64,000 bases of DNA from Bacillota bacterium (GCA_023444095.1 JAEZRP010000031.1:1-64000); one strand, 5' to 3'; counted from the stretch's first letter, positions 53,899 to 63,441 are shown. The notes: a model not told the origin generated them from the letters alone. A program made the numbers and translations.

Positions 53899-55053
53899 TT
53901 GAACATTGTGGACAGGTTCCCGCAGCTCGGAAGGCTCTATCATCAGGCACTGACCGTGTATGCGCGCCTTCTCAACGGCGTCGACTCCCGCAAGGTGGTC
54001 TTCACTTGCTTCAAAGGCCGTTCCTACGGAGACAATCCCAGAACCATATCGGAAAGGCTTCATGAACTGTACCCCGAGGCCCGCCAGGTTTGGCTTCTCA
54101 ACAAGAGCTATATGAAGGCGTACGACGCGCGCCTCCCGGAATACATAAAGCCGGTTTACATCCGCAGCCGTCAGGCGTACATGGAGTTGGGCACCGCGCG
54201 GGTCTGGGTGGACAACTTCACCAAGGACAACGTGCTGCGCCCGGCGAAGGGGAAGCAGTACTACATACAGACGTGGCATGGCGACCGTCCGATCAAGAAG
54301 ATCGGCTACGACATGTATCCCGACGACTACAGGATCGAGGAGCTCGCGGATCTGATCCTGACGGGCTCCGATTTCGCCCAGCGCGTCTACCGCTCCGCCT
54401 TCCGGTACGAGGGTCCGTTCATGAACGAGGGTTGCCCCCGAAACGACATGCTGGTCAAAAACGATCCGGCGCAGGCCGTCCGGATCCGGGAGGCGCTGGG
54501 CGTTCCCGCGAACGTGAGATTGCTCCTGTACGCGCCGACCTATCGGGAGGACGCCAAGGTCATCTCCATGAAGGAGCAGTTCGATCCCATCCACACGCTT
54601 CAGGTGCTCGAGGAAAAGACCAGGGAGAAGTGGGTGATGCTGTTCCGGGCGCATTACAAGACGCAGCGGATCGACCTCGACGCGCTCGCCGGGCGGTTGG
54701 TAGACGTATCGAAGTGGGATGTCATGTCCGAGCTGTTGCTGGTCGCGGACTGTCTGATCACCGACTATTCCTCCTGCGCGATGGACTACGCGATCCTCGG
54801 AAGGCCCGCATTTTTCTATCAGGCTGACTACGAACACTATATTTCCAACAGGGATGTCTACTTTGATCCCAAGACCGCGCCGCTTCTGATCGCCCACTCC
54901 CAGGCGGAGCTCGATCATCTGATTCGCGATACAGACGATGACGCCGCCCGGGCGAACTGCGAAGCGATCTTTGATTACTTCGGCATTCGCGAGACGGGCC
55001 GCGCCACGGATTCGGTCTGCCAATACATCATCGACCGGTTGGGCGAGCGTTGA
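53899..55053 (+). CDS. CDP-glycerol glycerophosphotransferase-family protein (second)
   Basis: A 384-residue paralog of the preceding gene: YYIQTWHGDRPIKKIG (TWHGD about 124), GCPRNDML, LLYAPTYREDAK (about 212) and LITDYSSCAMDY (about 288). NGVDSRKVVFTCFKGRSYGDNP near the start parallels MDSNKVIFSSYYSKFYNDNP of the first. One copy may prime and the other extend the chain, as for TagB and TagF. SD AAGGGGG precedes the ATG. It lies between the first copy and the pyruvyl transferase. Confidence 0.9.
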   Translation: MNIVDRFPQLGRLYHQALTVYARLLNGVDSRKVVFTCFKGRSYGDNPRTISERLHELYPEARQVWLLNKSYMKAYDARLPEYIKPVYIRSRQAYMELGTARVWVDNFTKDNVLRPAKGKQYYIQTWHGDRPIKKIGYDMYPDDYRIEELADLILTGSDFAQRVYRSAFRYEGPFMNEGCPRNDMLVKNDPAQAVRIREALGVPANVRLLLYAPTYREDAKVISMKEQFDPIHTLQVLEEKTREKWVMLFRAHYKTQRIDLDALAGRLVDVSKWDVMSELLLVADCLITDYSSCAMDYAILGRPAFFYQADYEHYISNRDVYFDPKTAPLLIAHSQAELDHLIRDTDDDAARANCEAIFDYFGIRETGRATDSVCQYIIDRLGER

Positions 55054-55084
55054 TGCCGACGTGCCGGAGGAAAAGGAACAGCGC

Positions 55085-56212
55085 ATGAATGTCGCGATAC
55101 TGAGCATCAACCTTCACACGAGAATGCTAAACTATGGCGCAGTTTTGCATAGCTGGTTCTTCCAACAGCTCATGCTGCGCCGCCCCGACGTAGGACGCTG
55201 CGATGTGATCGATTATGTGCCTCTCGTTCTTGTAAACCAGAAAAAACTTCTATATACACTTACCCGGCGCTCGTTCAAGACGCCCGGAACGTTTTTTCGC
55301 GACCTTGCGATGAATCTCGCGCTCGTCAGAAGATCAGGCCGCTTTCAGCGCTTCATCGATCGGGAGATGCGGTGTACGCCTGAGCGCTATACGTTCGAGC
55401 GTTTGAAGGATGCGCACCTCCCTTACGACACGGTCGTGTTCGAAAGCGACGTCATTTGGTCGCCGAGTTACTTTGGCGGGCAGTTCGATCCGGCCTTCTT
55501 TGGTGCGATCGGCAGCATGCAATCCATGCGTAAAATCGCTTTTGCAGCGAGTATGGGAAACGCTCATCTGACGGAAGCGCAGAAGGAAGAATGTAGCGCG
55601 CTCATGAGACATCTCGACGCAATTTCCATGCGCGAGACATACGCCTCGGAACTGATCCGGACCTTGACGCACAAGCCTGTGATGGACGTCGTCGACCCCG
55701 TGCTTCTTGCGGAACCGTCGGATTTTGACGCGATCACGTCGAAGAGGCTCGTCAAGCGCGATTACCTCCTGATCTATTTTCCGATTAAGCCGAACAACGG
55801 CGTCATCCGACTCGCACACCAATACGCGAAACAACGCGGTCTTAAGGTCGTGGAAGTATCCTGCCAGCCCTTGCACGCGATCCGAAACAAAACATATGCC
55901 GCAGCCGGAATCGAGGATTTCCTGTCGCTTATTCGAAACGCGAGCGTCGTATTCTGTAATTCGCTGCATGGCTCCTGTCTTTCGCTGCTCTTTCATCGCG
56001 AGTTCTACGCCTTCGACCGCAATGGCGGCGAAAAGTATCGCAACCTGTGCCGGAAGTTTGTGCTCGAAGATCGCTTTGTCGAAGTCAAGCGCTTCGTAGA
56101 GGCGAGACCCATCGACTGGCCACACATCGATTCGCTGCGCGAAAAATTCCGTTCAGAATCGCTGGAGTGGCTTGATCGCGAGTTGAAAAACGAGCATACG
56201 TACCAATTTTAG
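55085..56212 (+). CDS. Polysaccharide pyruvyl transferase-family protein
   Basis: A 375-residue protein of the CsaB/WcaK type. NYGAVLHSWFFQQLML near the start is typical, DTVVFESDVIWSP and IAFAASMGNAHL follow, and the nucleotide/PEP-site motif is VFCNSLHGSCLSLLF (NSLHGS about 292-297). The expected reaction is ketal transfer of pyruvate from PEP to a sugar, giving a negatively charged surface polymer. AAAGGAA precedes the ATG. Base use is less GC-rich than nearby housekeeping genes, which hints at transfer. Confidence 0.88.
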   Translation: MNVAILSINLHTRMLNYGAVLHSWFFQQLMLRRPDVGRCDVIDYVPLVLVNQKKLLYTLTRRSFKTPGTFFRDLAMNLALVRRSGRFQRFIDREMRCTPERYTFERLKDAHLPYDTVVFESDVIWSPSYFGGQFDPAFFGAIGSMQSMRKIAFAASMGNAHLTEAQKEECSALMRHLDAISMRETYASELIRTLTHKPVMDVVDPVLLAEPSDFDAITSKRLVKRDYLLIYFPIKPNNGVIRLAHQYAKQRGLKVVEVSCQPLHAIRNKTYAAAGIEDFLSLIRNASVVFCNSLHGSCLSLLFHREFYAFDRNGGEKYRNLCRKFVLEDRFVEVKRFVEARPIDWPHIDSLREKFRSESLEWLDRELKNEHTYQF

Positions 56213-56394
56213 AGGCCGGATTCCAAGATGCGCGGACGTTATGATCCCGCAGATCAGAATGGAGGAGAAAGGAAAGGCGGCGCTTTTAGAACTTGCGCTC
56301 GGGACGGCATGGGCAGCTCACGACTTCTGTGAAGCGCGGCCCGGTCCCTGCGCCTTTCCGCACGCCGCTTCGAATGGTAAAGGAGGGACTCTCT

Positions 56395-57207
56395 TTGTGG
56401 AAGAAACTCAAGGCCAAGGTACGAAAGCTGGGCAGAAGCGGAGGATATACGCGGCAGCGCATCTATGAATTTTTGTGCATGCTGAACAGGGTCCGCAAAC
56501 ACGGTTCGTATTACGAGCGCTCGATTTTTTGTATTCCGGAAAAAAAGGTGCTCTACGTGAGCGTCCCCAAGGCGGGAAACACATCCATCAAGGCCTCGAT
56601 GTACGCGCTTCCGGAAAAAGAAGACTACCGGGCAGTCCACTCGGAGATCAGGAAGATCAGTGAGCATTCGAGATGGTCAAAAATCGGCGATTACGCGGAT
56701 TACTTTAAGTTCACGTTTGTGCGCAATCCGTTTGAGCGCCTCGTTTCCTGCTACGAGAACAAGCTTCACTCGGACGTCGCGGGCCTGGGAAAAACGCTGT
56801 CGATGCTGATCTACGACCGATACCTGCTCGGGTTTCTCGGCAAGGATCGTGGGTTCATCAGTTTCGCGCGCCGGATATGCCTGATTCCGGACCGGCTGGC
56901 GGACAAACACTTTATGAGCCAGAGCTTTTCTCTCGTCGACAAAAATGGAAACGTGCTGCTCAATTACGTGGGAAGACTCGAAAACATGAACGCGGATTAT
57001 GAGACCATCCGCCAGAAGTTCAACTTCAAGCCCCTTCCCCATTACAACAAGACAAAAAAAGAAAAGCGCAACTGGATGGACTATTACGATCTCGACACCG
57101 CCCGGCGCGTGTATCGGCGCTACAAGACGGACATCGAGGTATTCGGCTATCAGGATACATACGAAAAGCTCGTCGCGTATCTGAAAGCGAAGGAAAAAGC
57201 CGCATAG
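56395..57207 (+). CDS. PAPS-dependent carbohydrate sulfotransferase (Sulfotransfer_2 type)
   Basis: A 270-residue cytoplasmic sulfotransferase. The 5'-phosphosulfate loop is VLYVSVPKAGNTSIKASM (VPKAGNTS about 57-64) and the 3'-phosphate motif FTFVRNPFERLVSCYENKL (about 107-118), the two PAPS-binding hallmarks. NYVGRLENMNADYE near the C-terminus fits the HNK-1 type family. I choose TTG at 56395, 7 nt after AAGGAGGG; the ATG at 56374 precedes that site and lacks its own. It would use the PAPS made by CysD/CysNC to sulfate the polymer of the neighbouring genes. Confidence 0.88.
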   Translation: MWKKLKAKVRKLGRSGGYTRQRIYEFLCMLNRVRKHGSYYERSIFCIPEKKVLYVSVPKAGNTSIKASMYALPEKEDYRAVHSEIRKISEHSRWSKIGDYADYFKFTFVRNPFERLVSCYENKLHSDVAGLGKTLSMLIYDRYLLGFLGKDRGFISFARRICLIPDRLADKHFMSQSFSLVDKNGNVLLNYVGRLENMNADYETIRQKFNFKPLPHYNKTKKEKRNWMDYYDLDTARRVYRRYKTDIEVFGYQDTYEKLVAYLKAKEKAA

Positions 57208-57212
57208 AAAAT

Positions 57213-57245
57213 GCCCCGCCGCTCTGCGACGGGGATTCTCATTTG
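57213..57245 (+). terminator. Terminator after the sulfotransferase gene
   Basis: CCCCG-C-CGC, a TCT loop, then GCG-A-CGGGG forms the stem (57214-57234), followed by ATTCTCATTT. A weak T-tract; it lies between convergent genes. Confidence 0.65.
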
Positions 57246-57251
57246 GCAAAC

Positions 57252-58643
57252 CTATTCTTTCCCGCTCAGCTTCTCGTGGATCGCCTGCGCAGCCTTCTTT
57301 CCCGCGCCCATGGCGAGGATGACCGTCGCGGCGCCCGTCACGGCGTCGCCGCCCGCGTAGACGTATTCGCGGCTCGTCTCCATGGTGTCCTCGCTCACGA
57401 TGATGCCGCCCCACTTCTCGGTTTTGAGGCCGGGGGTGGTGTTTCGGATGAGCGGGTTCGGGGAGTTGCCGATCGCGACGATGACGGTGTCGACGTTCAT
57501 CGTGAACTCGCTGCCCTTCTTGGCGACCGGGCGGCGGCGTCCGGACGCGTCCGGCTCGCCCAATTCCATCTCCACGCACTCCATGCCAACCACCGAACCG
57601 TTCTCGTCGCCAAGGATGCGGGTGGGATTGGTGAGCAGTCTGAAATCGATGCCCTCCTCCTTCGCGTGGTGGACCTCCTCCACGCGCGCGGGCATTTCCG
57701 CCTCGCTTCTTCGATAGACGATGGAGACCTTGTCCGCCCCGAGCCGAAGCGCGCTTCTCGCCGCGTCCATGGCGACGTTTCCACCGCCGATCACCGCCAC
57801 GCGCTTGCCGCGCTTGACGGGGGTATCGGCGTTCGGGAAGTCGTAGGCGCGCATGAGGTTCACGCGGGTCAAAAATTCGTTGGCGGAGTAGACGCCGTTC
57901 AGGTTCTCGCCCGGGATCTTCTGAAAATTCGGGAGGCCCGCGCCGGAGCCGACAAAAACCGCCTGATACCCCTCTTCGGTCAGAAGCTCGTCGAGGGTAA
58001 CGCTTCTCCCCACGATCATGTCCGTCCGAATTTCGACGCCCATCTTCTCAAGCGTCGCGATCTCGTCGCGCACCAGCTTCTTGGGAAGCCTGAACTCGGG
58101 GATGCCGTACACCAGCACGCCGCCGGGGGTGTGGAGCGCCTCGAAGATGGTCACGTCGTAGCCGCGCTTGCGAAGATCGGCCGCGCAGGTGAGTCCCGCG
58201 GGGCCGGAGCCGACGACCGCCACCTTGACGCCGTTTGACGGCGCGGGTTCCGCTTGCTTCACGCCATTTTCCATGGCGTAGTCGGCCGCAAACCGCTCAA
58301 GCCGCCCGATGCCTACGGGCTCTCCCTTGATGCCGCGCACGCACTTCATCTCGCACTGCGTCTCCTGTGGGCACACGCGCCCGCACACGGCGGGCAGACC
58401 GTTCGTCTCGCGGATCTTTTCGTACGCCTCCGTATGTTTTCTCTCGCTGATGAGCTTGATGAACTCCGGGATCGCCACGTTCACGGGGCAGCCCGCGACG
58501 CAGGGCTTGTGCCTGCACTGGAGGCAGCGCGCCGCTTCTTCGACGGCAGTTTCCTCGTCGTATCCGAGGGAAACCTCGGTGAAATTCCGGATGCGCTCCT
58601 CGGGCGCCTGTTCGCGCGCCGGATGCTTCTTCTTGATGTCCAT
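57252..58643 (-). CDS. nfnB: NADPH-side flavoprotein subunit: NfnB or glutamate synthase small-subunit type
   Basis: A 463-residue iron-sulfur flavoprotein. N-terminal cysteine clusters CLQCRHKPCVAGCP (about 40-53) and CGRVCPQETQCEMKC hold two 4Fe-4S clusters. FAD-binding GSGPAGLTCAADLRKRG and NADP-binding GGGNVAMDAARSALRLG follow; the end YAGGDAVTGAATVILAMGAG completes the FAD site. Next to an NfnA-like gene it is most likely NfnB of the electron-bifurcating NADH-dependent ferredoxin:NADP+ oxidoreductase. A GltA-type glutamate synthase subunit is the alternative; no large subunit is in view. Confidence 0.88.
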   Translation of the reverse strand: MDIKKKHPAREQAPEERIRNFTEVSLGYDEETAVEEAARCLQCRHKPCVAGCPVNVAIPEFIKLISERKHTEAYEKIRETNGLPAVCGRVCPQETQCEMKCVRGIKGEPVGIGRLERFAADYAMENGVKQAEPAPSNGVKVAVVGSGPAGLTCAADLRKRGYDVTIFEALHTPGGVLVYGIPEFRLPKKLVRDEIATLEKMGVEIRTDMIVGRSVTLDELLTEEGYQAVFVGSGAGLPNFQKIPGENLNGVYSANEFLTRVNLMRAYDFPNADTPVKRGKRVAVIGGGNVAMDAARSALRLGADKVSIVYRRSEAEMPARVEEVHHAKEEGIDFRLLTNPTRILGDENGSVVGMECVEMELGEPDASGRRRPVAKKGSEFTMNVDTVIVAIGNSPNPLIRNTTPGLKTEKWGGIIVSEDTMETSREYVYAGGDAVTGAATVILAMGAGKKAAQAIHEKLSGKE

Positions 58644-59494
58644 TAGCCGCGCACCTCCCCCGTCAGCCTGCACGCGTGGCGCTCGGTGCTCTCCTTTTCT
58701 TCCGTCTGGTACATCTTCGCGCGCTTCATGGCCTCGTCGAAGTCGACCAAATGGCCGTCGAACTCCGGACCGTCCACGCATGCAAACTTCGTTTCGCCGC
58801 CGACGGTAAGCCTGCACCCGCCACACATCCCGGTTCCATCCACCATGATGGTGTTCATGCTGACGATGGTATGGATGCCGTAGGGTCGGGTCATCTCGCT
58901 TACCGCGCGCATCATGGGTACGGGGCCGATGGCGATCACGTGCTCGTACTTCACGCCTGCGTCGAGCAGCCCCTTGAGCGCCGTCGTCGTAAAGCCCTTG
59001 TGGCCGTTGGATCCGTCGTCAGTCATGACGATGACGTTCACGCCCGCCGCCTCGAGTTCGTCGAGCAGAATTGCGAGTCCGATGTTCCGGAAGCCAACGA
59101 TCATGTCGACCTGCGCGCCGGTCTCGGAGAGCGCGACCGCCTGCGGGAACGCAATGGCGATGCCGAGCCCGCCGCCGATGACGCACACGCGCTTGCCCGC
59201 GAGCCCGGAAAAGTCGCTTGGGTTGCCCAGGGGACCGACGAAATCCTGTATGAAATCGCCTTCGTTCAGCTCGTCGAGCCGTCGGGTCGTCGCGCCCATT
59301 TTCTGAAAGATAACGGTCACTTCGCCCGTCTCCCGGTCGTAGCCCGCGATGGTGAGCGGGATGCGTTCGCCTTCTTCGTCGATGCGAAACATGATGAACT
59401 GCCCGGGCTTCGCATGGCGCGCCACGTTCGGCGCTTCGATTTTCATCATGGTCGTCGTCTCGTTGAGCCGCCTTTTATATGTGATCTTGAACAT
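58643..59494 (-). CDS. nfnA: NfnA-type (ferredoxin--NADP reductase alpha) flavoprotein subunit
   Basis: A 283-residue subunit of the ferredoxin reductase type. An FAD-binding barrel (about 1-100: ARHAKPGQFIMFRIDEEGERIPLTI) and NAD-binding GGGLGIAIAFPQA lead to MCGGCRLTVGGETKFACVDGPEFDG, whose cysteines bind a 2Fe-2S cluster. Its TAA shares a base with the ATG of nfnB (TAATG). SD GGGAGG precedes the ATG. A homologous subunit exists in dihydroorotate dehydrogenase (PyrK), but the pairing with NfnB favours NfnA. Confidence 0.88.
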   Translation of the reverse strand: MFKITYKRRLNETTTMMKIEAPNVARHAKPGQFIMFRIDEEGERIPLTIAGYDRETGEVTVIFQKMGATTRRLDELNEGDFIQDFVGPLGNPSDFSGLAGKRVCVIGGGLGIAIAFPQAVALSETGAQVDMIVGFRNIGLAILLDELEAAGVNVIVMTDDGSNGHKGFTTTALKGLLDAGVKYEHVIAIGPVPMMRAVSEMTRPYGIHTIVSMNTIMVDGTGMCGGCRLTVGGETKFACVDGPEFDGHLVDFDEAMKRAKMYQTEEKESTERHACRLTGEVRG

Positions 59495-59505
59495 GCGCCC
59501 TCCCG

Positions 59506-60183
59506 TCAATAAGTGTCGATCGATCGGCCTTCGCCGGTGACGACGGCCTCGCTGCCATTGGAACCGATGCCGAGCCGGGCAGCGCCCATCTCGACGTATT
59601 TTTGCGCGGTCGCATAGTCCCGGATGCCGCCTGAGGGCTTGACCTTGATCCTGCCCTTCGCCTGATCGAGCATGATGGCGACCGCCTCGCACGTCGCGCC
59701 GTGGGACGCGAAGCCGGTGGATGTCTTCACAAAGTCCGCGCCCGCCGAAATCGAAGCCTCGACCGTGCGGCGGATGGTCCTTTCATCGATCTCGCTCGTC
59801 TCGAAGATGACCTTCACGATCGCGTTTTGGGCCTTCGCTTCCCCGACGACCGCGCGGATCTCCTCCTCTACCGTCTCCCAGTCGCCCGAAAGTGCGGCGG
59901 AGTAGTTCATCACCATGTCGAGCTCCCGCGCACCCTGCGAAAGGGCGAACCGGGCAATCGCGCGCTTGGCTTCCGTGCCGCCCGCGCCGTGCGGGAAGTC
60001 GACGACGCTGCCGACAAGCGTATCCGTGCCCGCACAAAGCTCCGCCGCGCGCTTCACATCGCGCGGATGCATGCACACGCTGTACACCTTGAGCGCGATG
60101 CCCGACTGGACCGCCTCGTCGATTTCCTCCCGCGTCATGCCAGGCTTCAGGACCGCGTGATCGATATACCTTCCGATGTTCAT
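59506..60183 (-). CDS. deoC: Deoxyribose-phosphate aldolase
   Basis: Cleaves 2-deoxyribose 5-phosphate to glyceraldehyde 3-phosphate and acetaldehyde. The 225 residues include IDHAVLKPGMTREEI, VGSVVDFPHGAGGTEAK, ELDMVMNYSAAL, VKVIFETSEI with the catalytic Lys, ADFVKTSTGFASHGAT with the Schiff-base Lys, and KPSGGIRDYATA. I start it at 60183 (MNIGRYID) behind GGAAG; an ATG at 60198 has no SD. It stands 11 nt before nfnA, in one operon. Confidence 0.96.
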   Translation of the reverse strand: MNIGRYIDHAVLKPGMTREEIDEAVQSGIALKVYSVCMHPRDVKRAAELCAGTDTLVGSVVDFPHGAGGTEAKRAIARFALSQGARELDMVMNYSAALSGDWETVEEEIRAVVGEAKAQNAIVKVIFETSEIDERTIRRTVEASISAGADFVKTSTGFASHGATCEAVAIMLDQAKGRIKVKPSGGIRDYATAQKYVEMGAARLGIGSNGSEAVVTGEGRSIDTY

Positions 60184-60216
60184 CGCTTCCAGCTCCATTC
60201 CATGTGATTAGTTAAT

Positions 60217-60245
60217 AGTATAGTATTTTTTTTGCCCGGTGTAAA
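60217..60245 (-). promoter_or_regulatory. deoC promoter
   Basis: TTTACA (60245-60240) and TATACT (60222-60217) are 17 bp apart on the minus strand, with an A-rich spacer. Confidence 0.8.
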
Positions 60246-60345
60246 CCGTTTGCCGCAAGAACGCATCATTTCATACTCCGTTTGGGTCGAATCCGCGTGG
60301 TTTTTCTTTTTCCGTACAGAGAATCGGCCGCCACAATTCCGCCGC

Positions 60346-60374
60346 TTGACACCTTGAAAAGCCGCATGTATTAT
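60346..60374 (+). promoter_or_regulatory. Promoter of the rhamnosidase gene
   Basis: A perfect TTGACA (60346-60351) and TATTAT (60369-60374) with 17-bp spacing lie about 25 nt before GAGGAGG. Confidence 0.85.
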
Positions 60375-60410
60375 ATCATTAGGTACTTAACGACCGTGAG
60401 GAGGATTTCT

Positions 60411-63221
60411 ATGCGGATATTTGATATGATGGCAAACCGCGTCCAGGAGCCGCTCGGGTTCGTGCTCGCGCCGCTGCGCCTTTCATGGAAGGTGGACGCG
60501 ACAAACGGCAAGAAACAGGCGGCGGCGCAAATCGCGATCGAGACCGCGCAGGGCGAGCACATCTACGACTCGGGCAAGCGCACGGATATCGATAGCCTGT
60601 GCTTCGCGCCGGGAGTCAAGCTCGCGCCGCGCACGCGCTACCTCTGGAAGGTGACCGTCTGGGCGGACAACGGCGACGAGGCGACGGGCGAAAGCTTTTT
60701 TGAGACCGGAAAGATGGACGAAGACTGGGCGGGCAAGTGGATCACCTCAGACGCGCGCGAGAACATGTGCCTCCTGAAGGACATCCGGCTGGACAAGCCC
60801 GTAAAATCCGCGCGCGTGTACGCGACGGCGATGGGCGTCTATGAGATGTACGTGAACGGCGAGAAGGCGGGCGACGAGCTGTTCGCGCCGTTCTACAACG
60901 CCTACGACGCGTGGATTCAGGTTGAGACCTACGACGTAACCGCGCTCCTCAGGGAGGGCGCGAACGCCTTGCGTTTCATGCTCGGCGGCGGCTGGGCCAT
61001 CTCCCGCTTCGGCCTCGGCTTCGGGAGCGAGATCGGCGTGAAAAACCTGTATGCCGACCACGAGTCGCTCCTAGCGGAGTTGCGCGTGACCTTCGAGGAC
61101 GGGACAGAACTGGTCGTTGGAACCGACGATAGCTGGCGCGCGACCGAGAGCAAGGTGCGTGAGAGCTCCATCTACGACGGCGAAGTCTACGACGCGAACT
61201 ATGACACGTCTGCCGAACTGCCTGTGAAGATCGACGAAACGCTCGACTTTTCGAAGCTTGAGGACAGGTTGAGCCCGCCCGTGCGCGTCACGGAGCGGCT
61301 TAAGCCCGTCGAGCTCATCAAAACGCCCAAGGACGAGATGGTGATCGACCTGGGGCAGGAAATCACCGGCTATCTTGAGTTCGTCTGCCGCGCGCCGAAG
61401 GGAACCGTCGTGAAGCTCTCCTATTCCGAGGTTCTTCAGAACGGCTGCTTCTACCGCGACAACCTGCGCTCCGCGAAGGCAGAATACACCTACGTCTCGG
61501 ACGGCGTCGTGCGCGTCGTGCGCCCCTTCCATACCTTCTACGGCTTCCGGCTCGTGAAGGTCGAGGGACTTTTCGAGATCGATCTGAACGACTTCACCGG
61601 CTGCGTGGTGCACTCGGATATCCCCCGCACGGGCTTCATCGAAACGAGCAACCCCAAGGTCAACCGGCTCGCGCTCAACGCGCTCTGGGGCCAGCGCGGC
61701 AACTTCCTCGACACGCCCACCGACTGCCCGCAGCGCGACGAGCGGCTCGGCTGGACAGGCGACGCGCAGGCGTTCTCGGGCACCGCGATGTTCAACATGG
61801 ATTCTGCGGCTTTCTTCGAGAAGTACCTGCACGACATGCTCTACGAGCAGAGCGCGCGCGACGGCAGCGTACCGCACGTGGTTCCGGCGGCGGGCATGCG
61901 AGGCGACGGCGGTTCGTGCGCGTGGGGCGACGCGGCAACCATCATCCCGTGGAACCTCTATATGTTCTACGGAGACAAGGAGCTTTTGAAAGCCACGTAT
62001 CCCAACATGAAGGGCTGGGTCGAGTGGATCAAGAAGACCGAAGAGGCGGCCGGGTGCGGGCGGCTCTGGAAGGTCGGCTTCCACTTTGCGGACTGGCTGG
62101 CGCTCGACACGAAGAACAACTCCGTCATGGGCGGAACCGATCCTTACTTCGTGGCCTCCGCGTACTACTACTATTCCACATCCCTCCTCGTGAAGGCGGC
62201 GAAGGCGCTCGGCTGCGACGAGGATGTCGAGAAGTACGAGACGCTCCTGTCCGAGATCTTCGAGGCGATCCAGAACGAGTACTTCACCCCGAACGGGCTC
62301 ATGGCCCAGACCACGCAGACGGCGTACGTTTGCGCGCTGTTCATGGGCTTCGCGCCGGAGCAGCACCGCGAAAAGCTCGCGAAGCTGCTGGACGGCGAGC
62401 TTGCGGCGACGGGCGGGCAGCTGCGCACGGGCTTCGTCGGCACGGCCTATCTGAACCGCGCGCTCTCCGACAACGGGCTCAACCGGCGTGCGTATCAGCT
62501 CCTTTTGAATGAGGAGTATCCCGGCTGGCTCTACGAGGTGAATCTCGGCGCGACGACCGTTTGGGAGCGCTGGAACAGCCTTTTGCCCGACGGCTCGATC
62601 TCCGACACCGGCATGAACTCCCTCAACCACTACGCCTACGGCGCGATCATGGAGTGGGTCTACCGCGACGTGGCGGGCCTCAATCCCGAGCTTCCGGGCT
62701 TCAAAAAAGCAATCCTCAAGCCCAGGCCGGACTACCTGCTTCCGAAGGTCTCCGTGCGCTACAATTCCGCAATGGGCTGGTATGAGAGTTCCTGGGAGAT
62801 CAAAAAGGATCTGTTCATCTGGGACGTCGAGGTACCCTTCGGCGCGGAGGCGGTTCTTGTTTTCCCGAACGGGGACTTGAACGAACTCGCGAAGGCGTAC
62901 CCTCAGCTCGAATTCGGCCTCTGCCCCATCGGCCTGACCATCGCGTTCGCCTCCGCCGGCAAGTATCACTTTGAATACAAGCCTACGAAACCGCTGCACC
63001 GCGTGATTTCGCTCGACATGTCGGTCGGAGAGATCCTCGCGATCCCCGAGGCGCGCGAAGTCATTTTCAGCGAGCTGCCCATGGCGCGCCGGTTTTCCGG
63101 CGGCGGCCCCGGCGCGAACGCCAACGCCCCGCTGCGCCAGCTGCTCACCGGGCATCCCATGATTTCCATTCCCGCCGAAAAGGTCGCGGCCATCGAGGCG
63201 AAGCTCCTGGCGCTGAACTGA
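60411..63221 (+). CDS. Alpha-L-rhamnosidase (GH78)
   Basis: A 936-residue glycoside hydrolase without signal peptide, so probably cytoplasmic. After an N-terminal beta domain (SWKVDATNGKKQAAAQIAI, RYLWKVTVW), a carbohydrate-binding part (ARVYATAMGVYEMYVNGEKAGDELFAP) leads to the (alpha/alpha)6 barrel: DTPTDCPQRDERLGWTGDAQ with the acidic catalytic loop, and later GATTVWERWNSLLPDGS with a catalytic Glu, then LNHYAYGAIMEWVYR. These are clear GH78 motifs. It releases rhamnose from plant or microbial glycans. ATG 60411 has GAGGAGG. Confidence 0.94.
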   Translation: MRIFDMMANRVQEPLGFVLAPLRLSWKVDATNGKKQAAAQIAIETAQGEHIYDSGKRTDIDSLCFAPGVKLAPRTRYLWKVTVWADNGDEATGESFFETGKMDEDWAGKWITSDARENMCLLKDIRLDKPVKSARVYATAMGVYEMYVNGEKAGDELFAPFYNAYDAWIQVETYDVTALLREGANALRFMLGGGWAISRFGLGFGSEIGVKNLYADHESLLAELRVTFEDGTELVVGTDDSWRATESKVRESSIYDGEVYDANYDTSAELPVKIDETLDFSKLEDRLSPPVRVTERLKPVELIKTPKDEMVIDLGQEITGYLEFVCRAPKGTVVKLSYSEVLQNGCFYRDNLRSAKAEYTYVSDGVVRVVRPFHTFYGFRLVKVEGLFEIDLNDFTGCVVHSDIPRTGFIETSNPKVNRLALNALWGQRGNFLDTPTDCPQRDERLGWTGDAQAFSGTAMFNMDSAAFFEKYLHDMLYEQSARDGSVPHVVPAAGMRGDGGSCAWGDAATIIPWNLYMFYGDKELLKATYPNMKGWVEWIKKTEEAAGCGRLWKVGFHFADWLALDTKNNSVMGGTDPYFVASAYYYYSTSLLVKAAKALGCDEDVEKYETLLSEIFEAIQNEYFTPNGLMAQTTQTAYVCALFMGFAPEQHREKLAKLLDGELAATGGQLRTGFVGTAYLNRALSDNGLNRRAYQLLLNEEYPGWLYEVNLGATTVWERWNSLLPDGSISDTGMNSLNHYAYGAIMEWVYRDVAGLNPELPGFKKAILKPRPDYLLPKVSVRYNSAMGWYESSWEIKKDLFIWDVEVPFGAEAVLVFPNGDLNELAKAYPQLEFGLCPIGLTIAFASAGKYHFEYKPTKPLHRVISLDMSVGEILAIPEAREVIFSELPMARRFSGGGPGANANAPLRQLLTGHPMISIPAEKVAAIEAKLLALN

Positions 63222-63317
63222 CGGGGATGAGATGCCGGGTTGCGCCCCCGAACAACCGTTCAAGGTCCGGCGCCTGAACATTTCAAGTGGATTGTAGCAA
63301 GCCGTATGATCTCCATC

Positions 63318-63344
63318 GGCGGCCCGGAACCAAATCCAGGCCGC
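63318..63344 (+). other. Stem-loop downstream of the rhamnosidase gene
   Basis: TCGGCGGCC pairs perfectly with GGCCGCCGA (about 63316-63347) around a 14-nt loop. No T-tract follows on the plus strand. It may be a paused or processed 3' end. Confidence 0.45.
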
Positions 63345-63356
63345 CGAAGCGAAAAA

Positions 63357-63388
63357 ATGCCCGCGACTGTGGCGCGCGGGTATTTTTT
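63357..63388 (+). terminator. Terminator after the rhamnosidase gene
   Basis: ATGCCCGCG pairs with CGCGGGTAT (one G-U pair) around a 9-nt loop, followed by TTTTTT. Confidence 0.85.
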
Positions 63389-63441
63389 GTTGTAAGATAT
63401 GGGGGTAAACGAGAAAGAATGTGGAAAGCGGGAGGTGCGAA

